Positions 19,201 through 30,300 of a stretch of DNA of 64,000 nucleotides are shown one piece after another (position 1 is the first letter of the stretch; every line of letters starts with the position of its first letter). The stretch lies in the NCBI GenBank assembly GCA_024413395.1, contig JAKSUH010000001.1, positions 23,272 to 87,271 on the forward strand, read 5' to 3'. The DNA comes from an archaeon. GTDB lineage: Archaea > Methanobacteriota > Methanobacteria > Methanobacteriales > Methanobacteriaceae. Made by a program: the position numbers and the translations under genes. Under the pieces are notes generated by a model, which saw only the letters and a program-made list of their open reading frames with translations, made no database searches and was not told where the DNA came from.

Positions 19201-22200
19201 ATCTGATAAAACAAATAAAACTTTAGGACAAACTTTAAAACAAGTCATAAAAGAACAAATTCAAGATGATTATAAAAATGCTGTAATTAATAGAGAAATA
19301 TCTAAATTAGAACAAGCAGAGAAAGAAGAGAAGAACCAGAAAAATCCTTCACAAAATGAAAACTCTTCTGCGACACAATCTAATAGTAGCCAAAGCAATC
19401 TATCTACTAATGAATTAAATTCAAATGTAGAAGAGCAGAGCAGTGTCAATGCCAATGCTACACAACAAAGCACCCAACCACAACAACAAAACGGACAGAC
19501 TGACAGTTCTTCTACTACTGAACAAACTCCTATTAATCTTCCTACTTCAGATACTTTAAAACTTACAGATACTACTAATCCTCATAAACTTATAGATACT
19601 GATACTGATTATCAATATGAAGTTGAATTTTTAAACAAAGATTATGATCTTGATTATTTTGAAGATAACGGAGTTAACTTATTACAAGAAGTTGATTGTG
19701 TTTGGCGACCTATTGTTAAATATAATCCTAATACTAAAAAATTCAATATTGTTAGAAAAGGAAAATTAATTAATGTTGGAAGTATATCAAATGATTCTCA
19801 AACTTCTGAAGAAGAACAAGAAGGAGTTTCTGGTGTAGTACCAAAAGATGTAGAACCTATTGTTGCTGAAACTACAGATTCTAAACCAGACGATGATTAT
19901 AGAACTCTTACAGATGCAGAAAAGATTTCTAAAAACTTTATGACTAAATATAAAGAAGAAAAAGATACTAAAGATTTACAACAAATAATAGATGAGTTTG
20001 TAGTAGAACAAACAAAAGGTTTAAAAGATGAAGAATTAAAATCTACAGAAGATGCTATTAGAGAAACTTTAAATAGTTTTAAAGAACTTAGAGAAATGGT
20101 AGGAAAACCTATTCCTGATGCAGTTTCCGAATATATAGACAAATATTCTGATATAAGAGAAAGTGATGAATCTAGATCAGATGCTCTTAAAGCATTAATT
20201 GATGCTTATTGTTTAGATAGACATATCGGAAAACTTGATGGTAAGTATATGGTTAATTTTGAACATCTTTGTAATTATATTACAGAAAAACTAAATGGAC
20301 TAGATACTTATTCAGAAATTGTTTATAATTCTGCAGTGAAGTATATTAACGGTCTTCCTGAAGAATATGTAATTGTAGATAAAGAAACTTTATTAACTAA
20401 AACTTATTCTGATGCAGTTCTTAAAAAACGATTTGCTGTACAAAATCAAGTAACTGGTATTTCAGTTTCATTTAATGATTATTTAAATAGTCTTCCTAAT
20501 GAACAAGAAAAACAAAAAGCTTTAGAAGCTTATAATAGTATTGCTGTAGGAGATGAATTAAAATATACTAAAACTTCTGATACTAAAGCAGAAATTAAAA
20601 CAAAAGATGGAGTAACAATAGCTACTGTATCAATGCCGGGAATAGACTCTTCTACGGGGGATTATCTCGGAAACACAGATGGCTGGAATAATCATATTAG
20701 ACTTGTTGGAGATAGTATTATTAGTCCATTTAAAGATGCTATTGTTAATATTCTTACTAGTTCTGATGCTTCTAAAAAAGAATTAAAAGATTGTTTATTT
20801 AAGCTTTGTTATCTAAAGTTAAATAATAATGAATATCAAAAAGTAGTTAATCAAATAATTAACAATAAAGCATATAATGATTTAAAAGAATTTGCTAATA
20901 ATTTAGATGTAGAAAATAACGGAAAACTTATAAATGGTTTAACTAAAATTATAGGTTATTGTGAATTTGATTATGTTCTTATCGATGATGTAGAAACACA
21001 GCAAATTATAGATTCATTAAATGATTGGTTTAGAAAAACATTTGATACTTATAATCAAGAAGATAAAATTATAAATGGTGACTGTAAAATTACTGTTACT
21101 AAAATAAATACTGGTAGTTTTATAAGTGCAGTTCCTAGAGAAAATTTAACAGATCCTGCTACACAGTTACCTACAATATCAAAAGGAATAGGCAGTAAAC
21201 ATAAAGGAGAAATGGCTATTACGAAATCAACAAATGGAGGTTATATTATAGCAGGAGAACCTTTTGTTGAAGGTGCTACAAAAGCTAACATCTCACTTGT
21301 TAGAATTAAAAATAGAAACGGTGTTAATTTTTACGTACCTATGTATCCTTCTAAATTAGCTAATGTTAAATCTAGTGCTGTATTAGCTTATCATAAAGCT
21401 GTTAAAAACAAAATACAATCTTTATTACAAGCTAAAAAGACTAAGTATGATGTTACTAACACAGAAGAAGCTGATAATATATATCAAGAATTAGTAGAAC
21501 ATATCACTAAAGCATTTGATAGAAATAAACATATAAGTCTTTATAATTTTATTACTGTAAATGAAAATAAACAAAATGGTTCTATTTCTATAACTAATAC
21601 TAAAACAAAGGATGTTATTGTATTTTTTAAAAGAGAAGCATCAAATCCTAATCAACCTAGCATTAAAGCTCAAATAGGTATGAGTGGACAATCTCTACAA
21701 ACTGTATTTATTACAGATATTTATAATAAACCTAGTAAAGATATAAAAGATAAACTAGACGCTATTATGGATAATGCTACTATAGATATAGATTTTTATG
21801 CATTACAATGCAATGATGAACAGAAGTCTATAGATAATATTCCTGATAGTAAAAATAAAGGTTATCTTAAATTTGAAAATGGAAAATTTGTATTAGAATG
21901 TGATAATGTTAACCATGAATATACTAGTTATAATGATTTTATAATATCTAATGATTTAGGAAATGTAAATACTGGATTGGATAGTACAAAAACTTCTAAT
22001 TTTGATATATCTAGTGATCTTTATAAAAGAAGTTCTACTATTGGTCTTCAAATTAGTGAAAACGTTAATGTTCCTACAATTAAAGAACCGAAAGCTACTA
22101 GTAAACAAAAGACTACTAAACCGTCCCCTGTAGAAAAGAGTAGTAGAAAAAAGAAAGCTACTAATAAGTCTGAATTAAGAAATACTATTGTAGATATTCT

Positions 22201-24247
22201 TACTAATTCTGATAATAAAGCTGAAGAACTTTCTAATCTATTAGCTGGAAAAGAAATTACAGAAGTTCTTAAAAAATATAATTTATTACCTAGTAATATT
22301 ATTTATGATGAATCAGCTGTAAAAGGACATAATGCTAAATTTTCTGGAAAGGATAAACAAATATATGTAGGAGATATTTGGCTTGATGATATTGCTTTAA
22401 AAAATCCTCAAGAAGGTATTAGAAAATTAGTACATGAACAACTTCATGCTAAATTTGATTCTATTGAAAATAAAGAATCTGTTATTGAAGAGTTTTCTAA
22501 TATATATAAAGAGTTTGTAGATTCAATACCTTCTGGTAATGACACTATAGGTAAATATAAAAAGAAGTTTGATGAAAAGTCTAAACAAGACAGACTTGAA
22601 GAATTTATTGTAGAATCTCTTACTAGTAAAGAATTTGCTAATTATTTAAATTCTGTAACAGCAAAAGATGTTGAAGGACAAACTATTCTTGAAAAGTTAT
22701 TTGATTTTATTTCTAAAGTTCTTGGAATAAAAGTTAATGATAAAAGTCTTTATTATAAAGAACTTAAAACTTTAGCTACTTTTGAAGATAGTATATTAAC
22801 CGAAACTGTAGAAGGAACAAATGAATTAAAAGAACTTCCTGAAACTCCTTTAAATCCTAGTGTATATGAAAATGAAGAACAATTAAGGATGATAGAAGAA
22901 GCAATGTTTTTAGAAAAAACAAATGCTAATTATACTGATGCTGATGAGATATTTTCTGATATTATAGAAGATGAGTATACTCAAGAAATGAAAGATATAA
23001 AAGCTAAAGCTATCGCTGATGGAACATTCATGAAAGCTCCTAATGGACAACCTACTAATCTTAATGAAAGACAATGGATACATGTTAGAACTAAAGCTTT
23101 TAAAGATTGGTTTGGTGATTGGGAAAGTATCAATAGATTTAATTTAGACAATATAGATACTTCAAAAGTAGATATAGAACTTGTAGATAAAACTTGGAAA
23201 AATGATGCTTCTAAAGTTAATAAAACTGCAAGAATATATTTAAAAGGACAAAAAGAAAAAGGTTATTTTGAATTAGTTAAAGACCAAGAACCTTTTATGT
23301 ATTCTGTTCATTTTAAAACAGGTGATGGTAATACAGGTGAAACTTATGGTAGCACTAAAGAAGAAAGAGCTATTCTTTATAAAGAACTTATAAATGCTTT
23401 ACCTAAAGGAGCTCAAATATCTACTTGGGGAGAAATATCTAAAGGCGGAATAACAGCTTTAAATAAAATAGGTTCTTCTATGACTAAAGTCGGAGAAAGA
23501 CAAGTAAAAGATAGAGAAGAAAACAATATAAATATTCCTATTTATCAAAATGGAGAATCTAACGTTTCTAAAGTAGTTGATGAAAATGGAGAACCTTTAG
23601 TTGTTTATCATCAAACAAGTTCAAAATTTGATACTTTTGATATAAATAAAACTGTAAATGCAGCAAATGATTTATTAACTCCTTATGGTATTTTTACTAA
23701 ACCTACAAGTGATGATATTTTTTATAATAATTCTGATATTCAATTACCTGTATTTATAAATAATAAAAATATAATATCTTTTAATGATAGAAATGCTTTA
23801 TTTGAATATTTAAAAGACAACATTAAAGATTATCAACGATTATTATATGTTATAGATAATATAGATACAGATGATCCTTTTATGATAGAATCTATTAATT
23901 CAATAGAATATAAAGAAGATGTTAAAAATTTAATAACAAAACATTTTAAAGAAAAAGGATTTGATGGATTACATTTAAAAATTGATGAAGGTTTTAGTAA
24001 TGGAAAATCATCTATAACTGAAACATATATATCTTTTAATCCTAATCAAGTTAAATCAGCTACTGATAATAATGGAAACTATAGTAACCAAGAAGATAAT
24101 ATTTATTATTCTGATATTATCGAAGATGATACAATTACACTTCAAATAGGAAGTAGTGTTGATTTTGTAGATAGATTGCCAAATTCTATTAGAGGTAGAG
24201 TTAAAGATAAAATAGATAGTTTTGAATATAAAATACTTTGTAAATAA
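16292..24247 (+). CDS. Giant multidomain virion protein with metallopeptidase motif and C-terminal ADP-ribosyltransferase-like domain
   Basis: 2651 residues. Residues ~105-330 hold Gly/Ala-rich hydrophobic helices (FANEAVLGTVAMIGMF; ISLMIPGYGGAKVAGMLGK) that could insert in a membrane during ejection. Residues ~400-1000 are helical or coiled. A low-complexity Ser/Asn/Gln/Thr linker spans ~1010-1080. Residues 2048-2052 are HEQLH, an HExxH zinc-peptidase motif in the context RKLVHEQLHAKF. After QWIHVRTKAFKDWFGDWE (~2262-2279) the C terminus has VVYHQTS (Tyr2439-His2440), YGIFTKP and SFNPNQVKSATDNNGNY, the layout of ADP-ribosyltransferase domains in phage polyvalent proteins (ART-PolyVal). It lies directly before the RNA polymerase gene and ends at a strong terminator. 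Presumably packaged and ejected with the polymerase; the domain calls come from motif recognition. Confidence 0.6.
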   Translation: MENIVDILNNVEEPKTGPSTSILDKSVTNDLNHTDESNNSVATLLNTPTYGEALMINDIIKTSDIGKFIEDDEVKKLKDKLRKKGGYGYTPDTIEELRYLLSKEQGFFEKSAKGLGKFANEAVLGTVAMIGMFADMAENAYKDDVFYQERGAGKKTRELKEYIDDALDIYTTENHLSLDWGYLMNNMGNLASSISLMIPGYGGAKVAGMLGKRLLKGARASANLLGKAGKAGRIMQKAAQPLYNTRLLNTTGTVFSAGVNATISRLGENYQEAQEVYSNLVKDINTKINSSDYDYNAFLERNADILAEAQEEAAREGKTFDINNKLDVAKYIAKKSADRTFAIDWINVLFDTAELLAIGNPFRPKGSHHLSWEKAARKQSRYLGKSEEEIAQLMSNRTAKEKFKDFMANATYLAKTEGVNALGESVEEMINTIANKEGYHFAKLITDGEDYSNFGDRLHSYFNDDEIWDSAFWGFMGGIMFSGGTKVAGRVYNSIKNKTKTEENIPENAKKQKSWHIFDELPEIKRQQAIIEDVGKRANLYRMQQTAILSNENLTQEEKEEQLNQAKTNFIEETILSGVDSGCSDYMEAIFEDTAVENAMVQLGIADPNTVSSERQEILSKMREMKNDYYNELNKVFQIASGFGLDNDIEVPATYIHLAAKHNMAVNRKLNVLNSKLTDTENKIAKLNTNSNINSQEDEFLALQAKTERIYELNERLKELSPNDETDILSVDRRNAIKKELEYLKNSLNDSEYLYTLGYLLRYDTNTRNNIFKGLFDSTEGLTSVDIKQRKDSLLEHKSALDILNFGDRYKKYVDMLAPVTIKNSKNSEGNVISTKNIPETVKQLNEIKRKYNDLFSDINVSSKTKNPALFEQKQLREYIKLTIASTRNDKIEDLESLSEVMTEYNYLNHKAGTKALTEARKNIGIWYANDPINTIKALDAVAEGRTPNLEFLKPNERDIFDDTVNIIRLSDKTNKTLGQTLKQVIKEQIQDDYKNAVINREISKLEQAEKEEKNQKNPSQNENSSATQSNSSQSNLSTNELNSNVEEQSSVNANATQQSTQPQQQNGQTDSSSTTEQTPINLPTSDTLKLTDTTNPHKLIDTDTDYQYEVEFLNKDYDLDYFEDNGVNLLQEVDCVWRPIVKYNPNTKKFNIVRKGKLINVGSISNDSQTSEEEQEGVSGVVPKDVEPIVAETTDSKPDDDYRTLTDAEKISKNFMTKYKEEKDTKDLQQIIDEFVVEQTKGLKDEELKSTEDAIRETLNSFKELREMVGKPIPDAVSEYIDKYSDIRESDESRSDALKALIDAYCLDRHIGKLDGKYMVNFEHLCNYITEKLNGLDTYSEIVYNSAVKYINGLPEEYVIVDKETLLTKTYSDAVLKKRFAVQNQVTGISVSFNDYLNSLPNEQEKQKALEAYNSIAVGDELKYTKTSDTKAEIKTKDGVTIATVSMPGIDSSTGDYLGNTDGWNNHIRLVGDSIISPFKDAIVNILTSSDASKKELKDCLFKLCYLKLNNNEYQKVVNQIINNKAYNDLKEFANNLDVENNGKLINGLTKIIGYCEFDYVLIDDVETQQIIDSLNDWFRKTFDTYNQEDKIINGDCKITVTKINTGSFISAVPRENLTDPATQLPTISKGIGSKHKGEMAITKSTNGGYIIAGEPFVEGATKANISLVRIKNRNGVNFYVPMYPSKLANVKSSAVLAYHKAVKNKIQSLLQAKKTKYDVTNTEEADNIYQELVEHITKAFDRNKHISLYNFITVNENKQNGSISITNTKTKDVIVFFKREASNPNQPSIKAQIGMSGQSLQTVFITDIYNKPSKDIKDKLDAIMDNATIDIDFYALQCNDEQKSIDNIPDSKNKGYLKFENGKFVLECDNVNHEYTSYNDFIISNDLGNVNTGLDSTKTSNFDISSDLYKRSSTIGLQISENVNVPTIKEPKATSKQKTTKPSPVEKSSRKKKATNKSELRNTIVDILTNSDNKAEELSNLLAGKEITEVLKKYNLLPSNIIYDESAVKGHNAKFSGKDKQIYVGDIWLDDIALKNPQEGIRKLVHEQLHAKFDSIENKESVIEEFSNIYKEFVDSIPSGNDTIGKYKKKFDEKSKQDRLEEFIVESLTSKEFANYLNSVTAKDVEGQTILEKLFDFISKVLGIKVNDKSLYYKELKTLATFEDSILTETVEGTNELKELPETPLNPSVYENEEQLRMIEEAMFLEKTNANYTDADEIFSDIIEDEYTQEMKDIKAKAIADGTFMKAPNGQPTNLNERQWIHVRTKAFKDWFGDWESINRFNLDNIDTSKVDIELVDKTWKNDASKVNKTARIYLKGQKEKGYFELVKDQEPFMYSVHFKTGDGNTGETYGSTKEERAILYKELINALPKGAQISTWGEISKGGITALNKIGSSMTKVGERQVKDREENNINIPIYQNGESNVSKVVDENGEPLVVYHQTSSKFDTFDINKTVNAANDLLTPYGIFTKPTSDDIFYNNSDIQLPVFINNKNIISFNDRNALFEYLKDNIKDYQRLLYVIDNIDTDDPFMIESINSIEYKEDVKNLITKHFKEKGFDGLHLKIDEGFSNGKSSITETYISFNPNQVKSATDNNGNYSNQEDNIYYSDIIEDDTITLQIGSSVDFVDRLPNSIRGRVKDKIDSFEYKILCK
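16322..16350 (+). other. Hairpin inside the start of the 2651-residue gene
   Basis: GTAGAGGaACCT and AGGTcCCTCTAC form a 12-position stem with one internal A/C mismatch and a 5-base loop. It begins 30 bases after the ATG, nearly the same place as the palindrome in the gene at 13224. It could affect translation of the giant protein. Confidence 0.5.
20645..20661 (+). repeat. Dispersed G-rich motif, copy 3 (inside the 2651-residue gene)
   Basis: GACTCTTCTACGGGGGA. Encodes DSSTGD, a different reading frame from the other coding copies. Confidence 0.7.
22121..22141 (-). repeat. Dispersed G-rich motif, copy 4 (reverse orientation, inside the 2651-residue gene)
   Basis: On the - strand this reads ACTCTTTTCTACAGGGGACGG, a looser match. 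It is the only copy in the + arm that points against transcription. Confidence 0.5.
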
Positions 24248-24257
24248 GTTAGTTAAG

Positions 24258-24294
24258 AAATAGGTAGTACAACTTGTGCTACCTATTTTTTTTT
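24258..24294 (+). terminator. Rho-independent terminator between the two giant genes
   Basis: AAATAGGTAGTAC and GTGCTACCTATTT form a 13-base-pair stem (one T.G pair) with loop AACTT, running into a nine-T tract. It lies 11 bases after the stop of the 2651-residue gene, so the RNA polymerase gene should have its own promoter or depend on read-through. Confidence 0.85.
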
Positions 24295-24346
24295 ATATAA
24301 GTATAATAAATATAAGGTATATTATAAGTATTATAACTATTAGTAT

Positions 24347-24354
24347 TATATTTG
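24347..24354 (+). promoter_or_regulatory. Candidate -7 box upstream of the giant RNA polymerase gene
   Basis: TATATTTG matches TAnnTTTG and lies 32 bases before the ATG, after the terminator at 24258-24294. No convincing -33 TTTG is present. The position after a terminator makes a promoter somewhere in 24295-24385 likely. Confidence 0.3.
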
Positions 24355-24385
24355 TTTTGTATTTAACCATAAAATTAATAATAAT

Positions 24386-27300
24386 ATGAATGGATGTGAA
24401 TTACCAATTAAAACCAATGATGCTTTTAATGTTTTAAAAGCTGAACTTGGAAGCGATGTAGAACGTTTTGTTCAATTACACGCCCTCACAACTAACAACG
24501 GCGCTTATACTGATGATTTTGTAGAGTATTGTAAAACTAAGTATGACATTGATATTCAATTTGATTCAAACGAGAATGTTGATACTATAGTTACAGCAAT
24601 TAAAGATTATGCTCTTATAAAAGATCTTAGTGTAAAGTATGGGTCTGAAATGCAAAATGCTACTGATTTGAGTGTACGTTATGGTTATACTAGTGATTTA
24701 GCAAGAAAAGAAATGTTTAAATTTGCTGTTCATCGAATTATAAATGTTCTTAGTAATATTCAAGTAAATGGAAAAACTTTTGCTCAAGAACTTGGAAAAG
24801 ATGATGTAGGTAACTTAAAAAATCCTAAAAAATTCTTAGAACAAAAAGTACTAAAAAGTATAGGAGAAAACATTAGTGCAGAATTTGCTAAACTAGGAGT
24901 AAATAAAGATACTATAAAAGCACTTTATAGAACAGGTAAATTATCAGAACTTAATGACTTAGCAATTAAACATAATGGTAATAAAGAACTTAAAAACTTA
25001 ATTGCTGGTTTAAGAGAAATGAAAGACTCTGATAGAAATTATTTTGATGAAGTATTTCATTCTAAAGAACTTACTCAATTTAAAATAAAAGAATTAGCTG
25101 AAGTTTTATCTGAAGTAGATAATATTAGAGCAGAAGAAGAAGAACAAAATCCTGTTCCATTAACAGATGAGCATGATGATGATGAATCTAAAGATGATAG
25201 TTATAATGTTTATGAAAATCATTTAGGTACTTTATCTGATGCTTCTAAACATATTCCTGTAGATTTAAAACTTTATCTAAATGGAGTTCCTAAATTAAAT
25301 AGTAATAAACGATTTAATCAAGATGGTTCTACTCCTAAAGATTCAGATAAAGCTGATGCAAATAAAGAATTACTATGGGATGTAAAGAAAAATGCAGATA
25401 CTGGATTAGATGAATTTGTTTCATATAAAGAAGCTCAAGCAATTCTATTTTCTTATATTAATTATTCTAGTAAATCTAGAATGATTAAAAGTATGAACCG
25501 TATAGCTTCTACATTACCTAATGGAAAGTTTCTTTATAAGATTGCTGACGATTGTGAGCATAATACAGATTTAAGAAATAAAATATTTAGAAATTTTAAA
25601 AAGAATAGAATAGAAAAACATCAAGTAGTTATTACTGATGAAGGAGTTAGCTATAATATTAGTAATATAGAATCTGATAGAAAGTCTACTTTATTTTACT
25701 CTTTGTTAACAGATATTAATAATAATTTTAAAACTGCTATACAAATAACTGGTTTTAATAAAGTAGAATCTAATATAACAAATTTATTTAATATAATACA
25801 AAATAATCCAACAAAGGATAATACAGTTATTATAGATAAATATGTAGATAGAATTTCTGAGCAAATTTATGAGCTTACTAAACAATATTTTCCTACTATT
25901 AGTCAAGATTCTATTCGTGCATTTATAAATCAACCTGATTTATTTACACAACCTTATAATATCAAACATCCTTTTTATCAACTTTACACTATTCTTAATA
26001 GTCTTAATACAGATTTTGAAGAAAGAAGAAAAGTTGCTACAAGACTTGAACAAGAAAGAGCTGATGCTATTAAAAATAATAAAGAATATAATGATTGGTT
26101 TGAAGAAGCAACAGATCCTAATATTGGACAGATGAGTGTGTCAGAAGCTGAAAAAATAGCAGAAAAAACAGGTAGAAAACTTGTAAAAGTTCCAGAGTTA
26201 GAAAGTGCTATTACTCCAGATGATAAAAATAATATAAATAAACTTACAAAACTATTATTAGATTTTGTTCCAATTTATTGTCCAAATAATTCTAAAAATA
26301 GTAAAGGAGATCAATCTTCTGACCATATTAATGATAGTTGGATTACATATCTAAATGATGTTCTTTCTGATAAAGATTCTATTAAAAGATTTGGAGATGA
26401 TATATTTAGATCTGTACAAGCAGACTATAATACAATTCTTGTTGAAAATAAAGAAATAGGTAATAAAGGATTATTTAAACTAGAAAATGGAAAATATGTT
26501 CCTACAGCTTATGCTGAAGATTTTATGCATTTTTCTCTATTTGATGGAGTAAATAATAGAACTAGTGGAGAAGGAGCTGGTCATTCTGATTTAGGAGCTA
26601 TAGACCAAGATGTTACTTCTCTACATGCTTATTTTAATCCTAAATTAGGAGTAGATGAACAATATGGTTCTACTAGAAATATCAAATATGCTAGATATTT
26701 CTTAAGAGTTCCTGCTGATGCTACTAATACATTTGATGTTAGCTTGCCAAGGTATGATATAGATGGACTTCTTTCTAAGGGGGTTGTCAACAGAAATCAT
26801 CCAATTTTTAAGCAATATAAAAATGCTGCAATACAAATTTTAACTAATGCTATGCATGTAGCTAAAGTTTGTTGTGATGCAGATCCAACTGATAGTACTA
26901 AAATATCAAAAGTAGTTAAACCTGGAACTGAAGCTAAATGTAAAGATACAAAGTATTTTATGAATGGAAGTACATTTTTTGATAAAAATGGAAATCCTAC
27001 CGGAAATGTATTTAAAAGTAATATATTTTCATTTAATACTATTGATTCTGATGGAAATAAGATTCCTGTAAAAGATTTTGATGAAAGACTAATGTCTATT
27101 GCTTCATTCTTTTATGATGGTGTAAATGATAATGTTTTTAAATTAGATGGTAATTCTTCTAAAACTAAAATTGCATTTACAAAAGAACAAAATGATAAAT
27201 TAGAAGATTTAGTTTCAGAATTTATAATAGCTTATAGTGATAGCGGAGTTGCTAAATTTAAAAATAATAATTTATCTGAATATATAAATTTAACTGATGC

Positions 27301-30300
27301 TGAAGTACAAGAATATACTCTTAATTATAAACTTGTTTATTGTAATTTAGATTTTCTCTTAGAAGGTAGTCAAGGTTTCTATGGTGATGTAGCTAAATTT
27401 CTAAAACGTGCTAAAGAGGTACAAGGTTCAGGTACTGCTCAAGCTGCATATGATTCTACTGCAGATAGTAAATATAATGATACTGAAGTGTTGGATATCG
27501 ATATGACAGTTACTAAAGGAGGAACTAAATATTCGTATAATAAAACTAAATTTAGAAAAGCTTATGATGCTTTAAAACAAGATAAAGCATTAAGTGTTGA
27601 AAAGATAAAAGAAGAAGCTAATCGAATAGCTAGTAGAATTGAAATGAAACCTACCTTTAAAGCTGTTATTATTAGAAATTCTGAAATAACAGAAGAAGGT
27701 TGTCTTATAGGAAAAACTCCTGAAGAAGATGGTTATTTAGTTCAAGCTATTAGAGAGAACATGAAAGAAGAAATTGGTGAAGAAGATGCTATTGAACTTT
27801 CTAGACGTATTATGGGTCAATATGCTGACGCTAAAGCCAATGATGCTCAATCATATATTACATTTGAAGAATTTATTAGAAGACTTGCTCAAAAAGGACA
27901 ACTTAATGAAAATAAACCTCTTATTGAGAAAATTCTTAATGAAGATGAACCTATTGATGTAAATGATTTAGTTAGTTTTGTTCAAGTTCTTAAAAACTTT
28001 TATTTTGATCAACATTTTGATGAAGAATTTCAAATGTATACTCCTAGACAAATTAAGAACTCTGAATTTGTTTTAATTCCTAGATTTATTAAAGGAACTG
28101 AACTTGAAGTCGTTCATGATTTAATGGAGAAATATGGTATTGATCAAATTAATACTATAGAAACTTCTAAAGCTTATAATTCTAATATTCTAGAACTTTG
28201 GGATAAAGATGGTAATCTTCCAGCAGAAAGAAATGAAAAAGGAGAAATTGTAGTAAAACCTTTTGAAGATGCTTTAGCGTTGAATAAATATGCTATTCAA
28301 GAATATTCTTATCGATTTATGTATACTCAACAAGAAGGAGTACAACATATAAATGCTAATAATAAACTTGGATTACAAATTGCTAAAAAGATATTAGATA
28401 ATATTAAAGTTAATGATGACCCTCGTTATGCTCATAAACAAGATTTTATAAAATGTCTTGTAGCAAATATTCAAGATAGTTTTGAAGAACTTCAAAAAGA
28501 ATTAGAATATACGATTATTGATAAGAAACCATATATTAATATAAATAATTTTTTAGAGAAGTTTAAAAAACAAGCAGATACATTAGGACTTGATACAGCT
28601 AGTTATGATTATTTAACTCTAGAAAATGAAGTAAGTGATTTATTATATTTAGGTAATGTTCCGTTGACTAAAATGCCAATGGAACTTAGTGCTTTTAGTG
28701 TAAAGCTTGAACAAATAGCAAATGCTTTATTTAACACTATGGTTACAAGACAAACTCTTCCTGGTTTCCATGGTGCTCAAGTAACAGGTATTGGATTTAA
28801 AGAATTAGGTACTAAAGATAGTATTAAAAAAGATAAGAATCTTCAATATCATCCTAAACTTTATACTAATGCTGAAGGTAAAACTATTACACAAAGAGAA
28901 TATGATAAGTTAGATGATGCTGATAAACCAAATTATAAATATTCAGGAATTGCAGATTATATAGAAATTAGAATTTCTAAAAGTGTTTATCCTATTAAAG
29001 TGACAGATGAAAATGGAAACGAACGCTCAGAAGAAGACTTACTTAATGAACTAAGAAATTTAGGAATTGATGAAATAGTAGGTTATCGTATTCCTTCTGA
29101 GTCTAAACACTCTATTGCTAAAATGAAAATAGTAGGTTTCTTGGATTCAAGCCAAGGTACTACTATTGTTGTTCCTACAGGTTGGGTTCCTCAAACAGGT
29201 TCTGACTTTGATATTGACTCTATTTATGGTATTACTTATGATGTTAGTCTTAGAAATGGAAAACTTTATAAAGAAACATTAGTTAAAGAACTTACCGATG
29301 ATATTTATGCTAATTACATTGCTAAGAACCTTAAAATATATTCTGATAAAGATTATAATAATCTGGATGAAATAAGAAAACAAGATACTCATAATGTTAA
29401 GTATTCTGAATTTACTAATAGAAATGCTCTACTAAAGTCTTATATTGATGCTGAAAAATCAAGAGTGTTTGCTATTAAGAAAGATAATGTAGCAAATACG
29501 TATACATTCATCGACGGAGAGGCAAAGGACTTCTTAAATAAACTCAAAGCACAATATACTATTACTACATCATCCGAAAAGAAAGACTTACACACAGCTC
29601 AAATCAATTTATTAAATAAATTAATTAGTATAAAAGAAGGTTTACTTGAAACTCAAAAAGCAGATCCAAAACTTGCTAAAGAAGCTGATGCTACTGCTAG
29701 TAGACTTAATAATCTTAAAAAATATAAAGATGCTTTAGTTCAATTATATGCTCCTATTTCTGTTAATATTAAAGCAATTAAAACTGAACATAAAGAAGAA
29801 TTAAGACAAGCACTTAATGAAGATTATAAAAAAATAGGTAAAGAAAAAGGTTTCTTATTAGATGACTTTAAATCAGACTTTGAAAAACATCCTGAACGAT
29901 ATAATACTAGAACTGCTAGAAATAATGAAATGGTTAATGCTATTTCTAATATTATAGCTGATCCTAAATCTTGGGAAGAAATGTTTTCTCCTTCAGGTTT
30001 TGCAGATATTATGGAAGGTATCGCAGAATATTCTGATCCTAGAGTTAAACAAGCTAATGATAATAGAACTCCTTATGATATTTGGGATCAATGTGAACTT
30101 CATGGAGAAGTAGTTTCTGGAAAGAAACTTAAAGGTATTTCTGTAATGAGTGATACTGCTACTTCTGTATTTAGTCAAACAAAAGCTAGAATTAGAACTA
30201 AAGTTACTGTAATTCCTAAAGGTTCTGAAGAAAAACAAATTAGTGATAAATTAGGTTGGATTGATGAAAACTTTAGAAACTTTGCAGGTCGTATTCAAAC

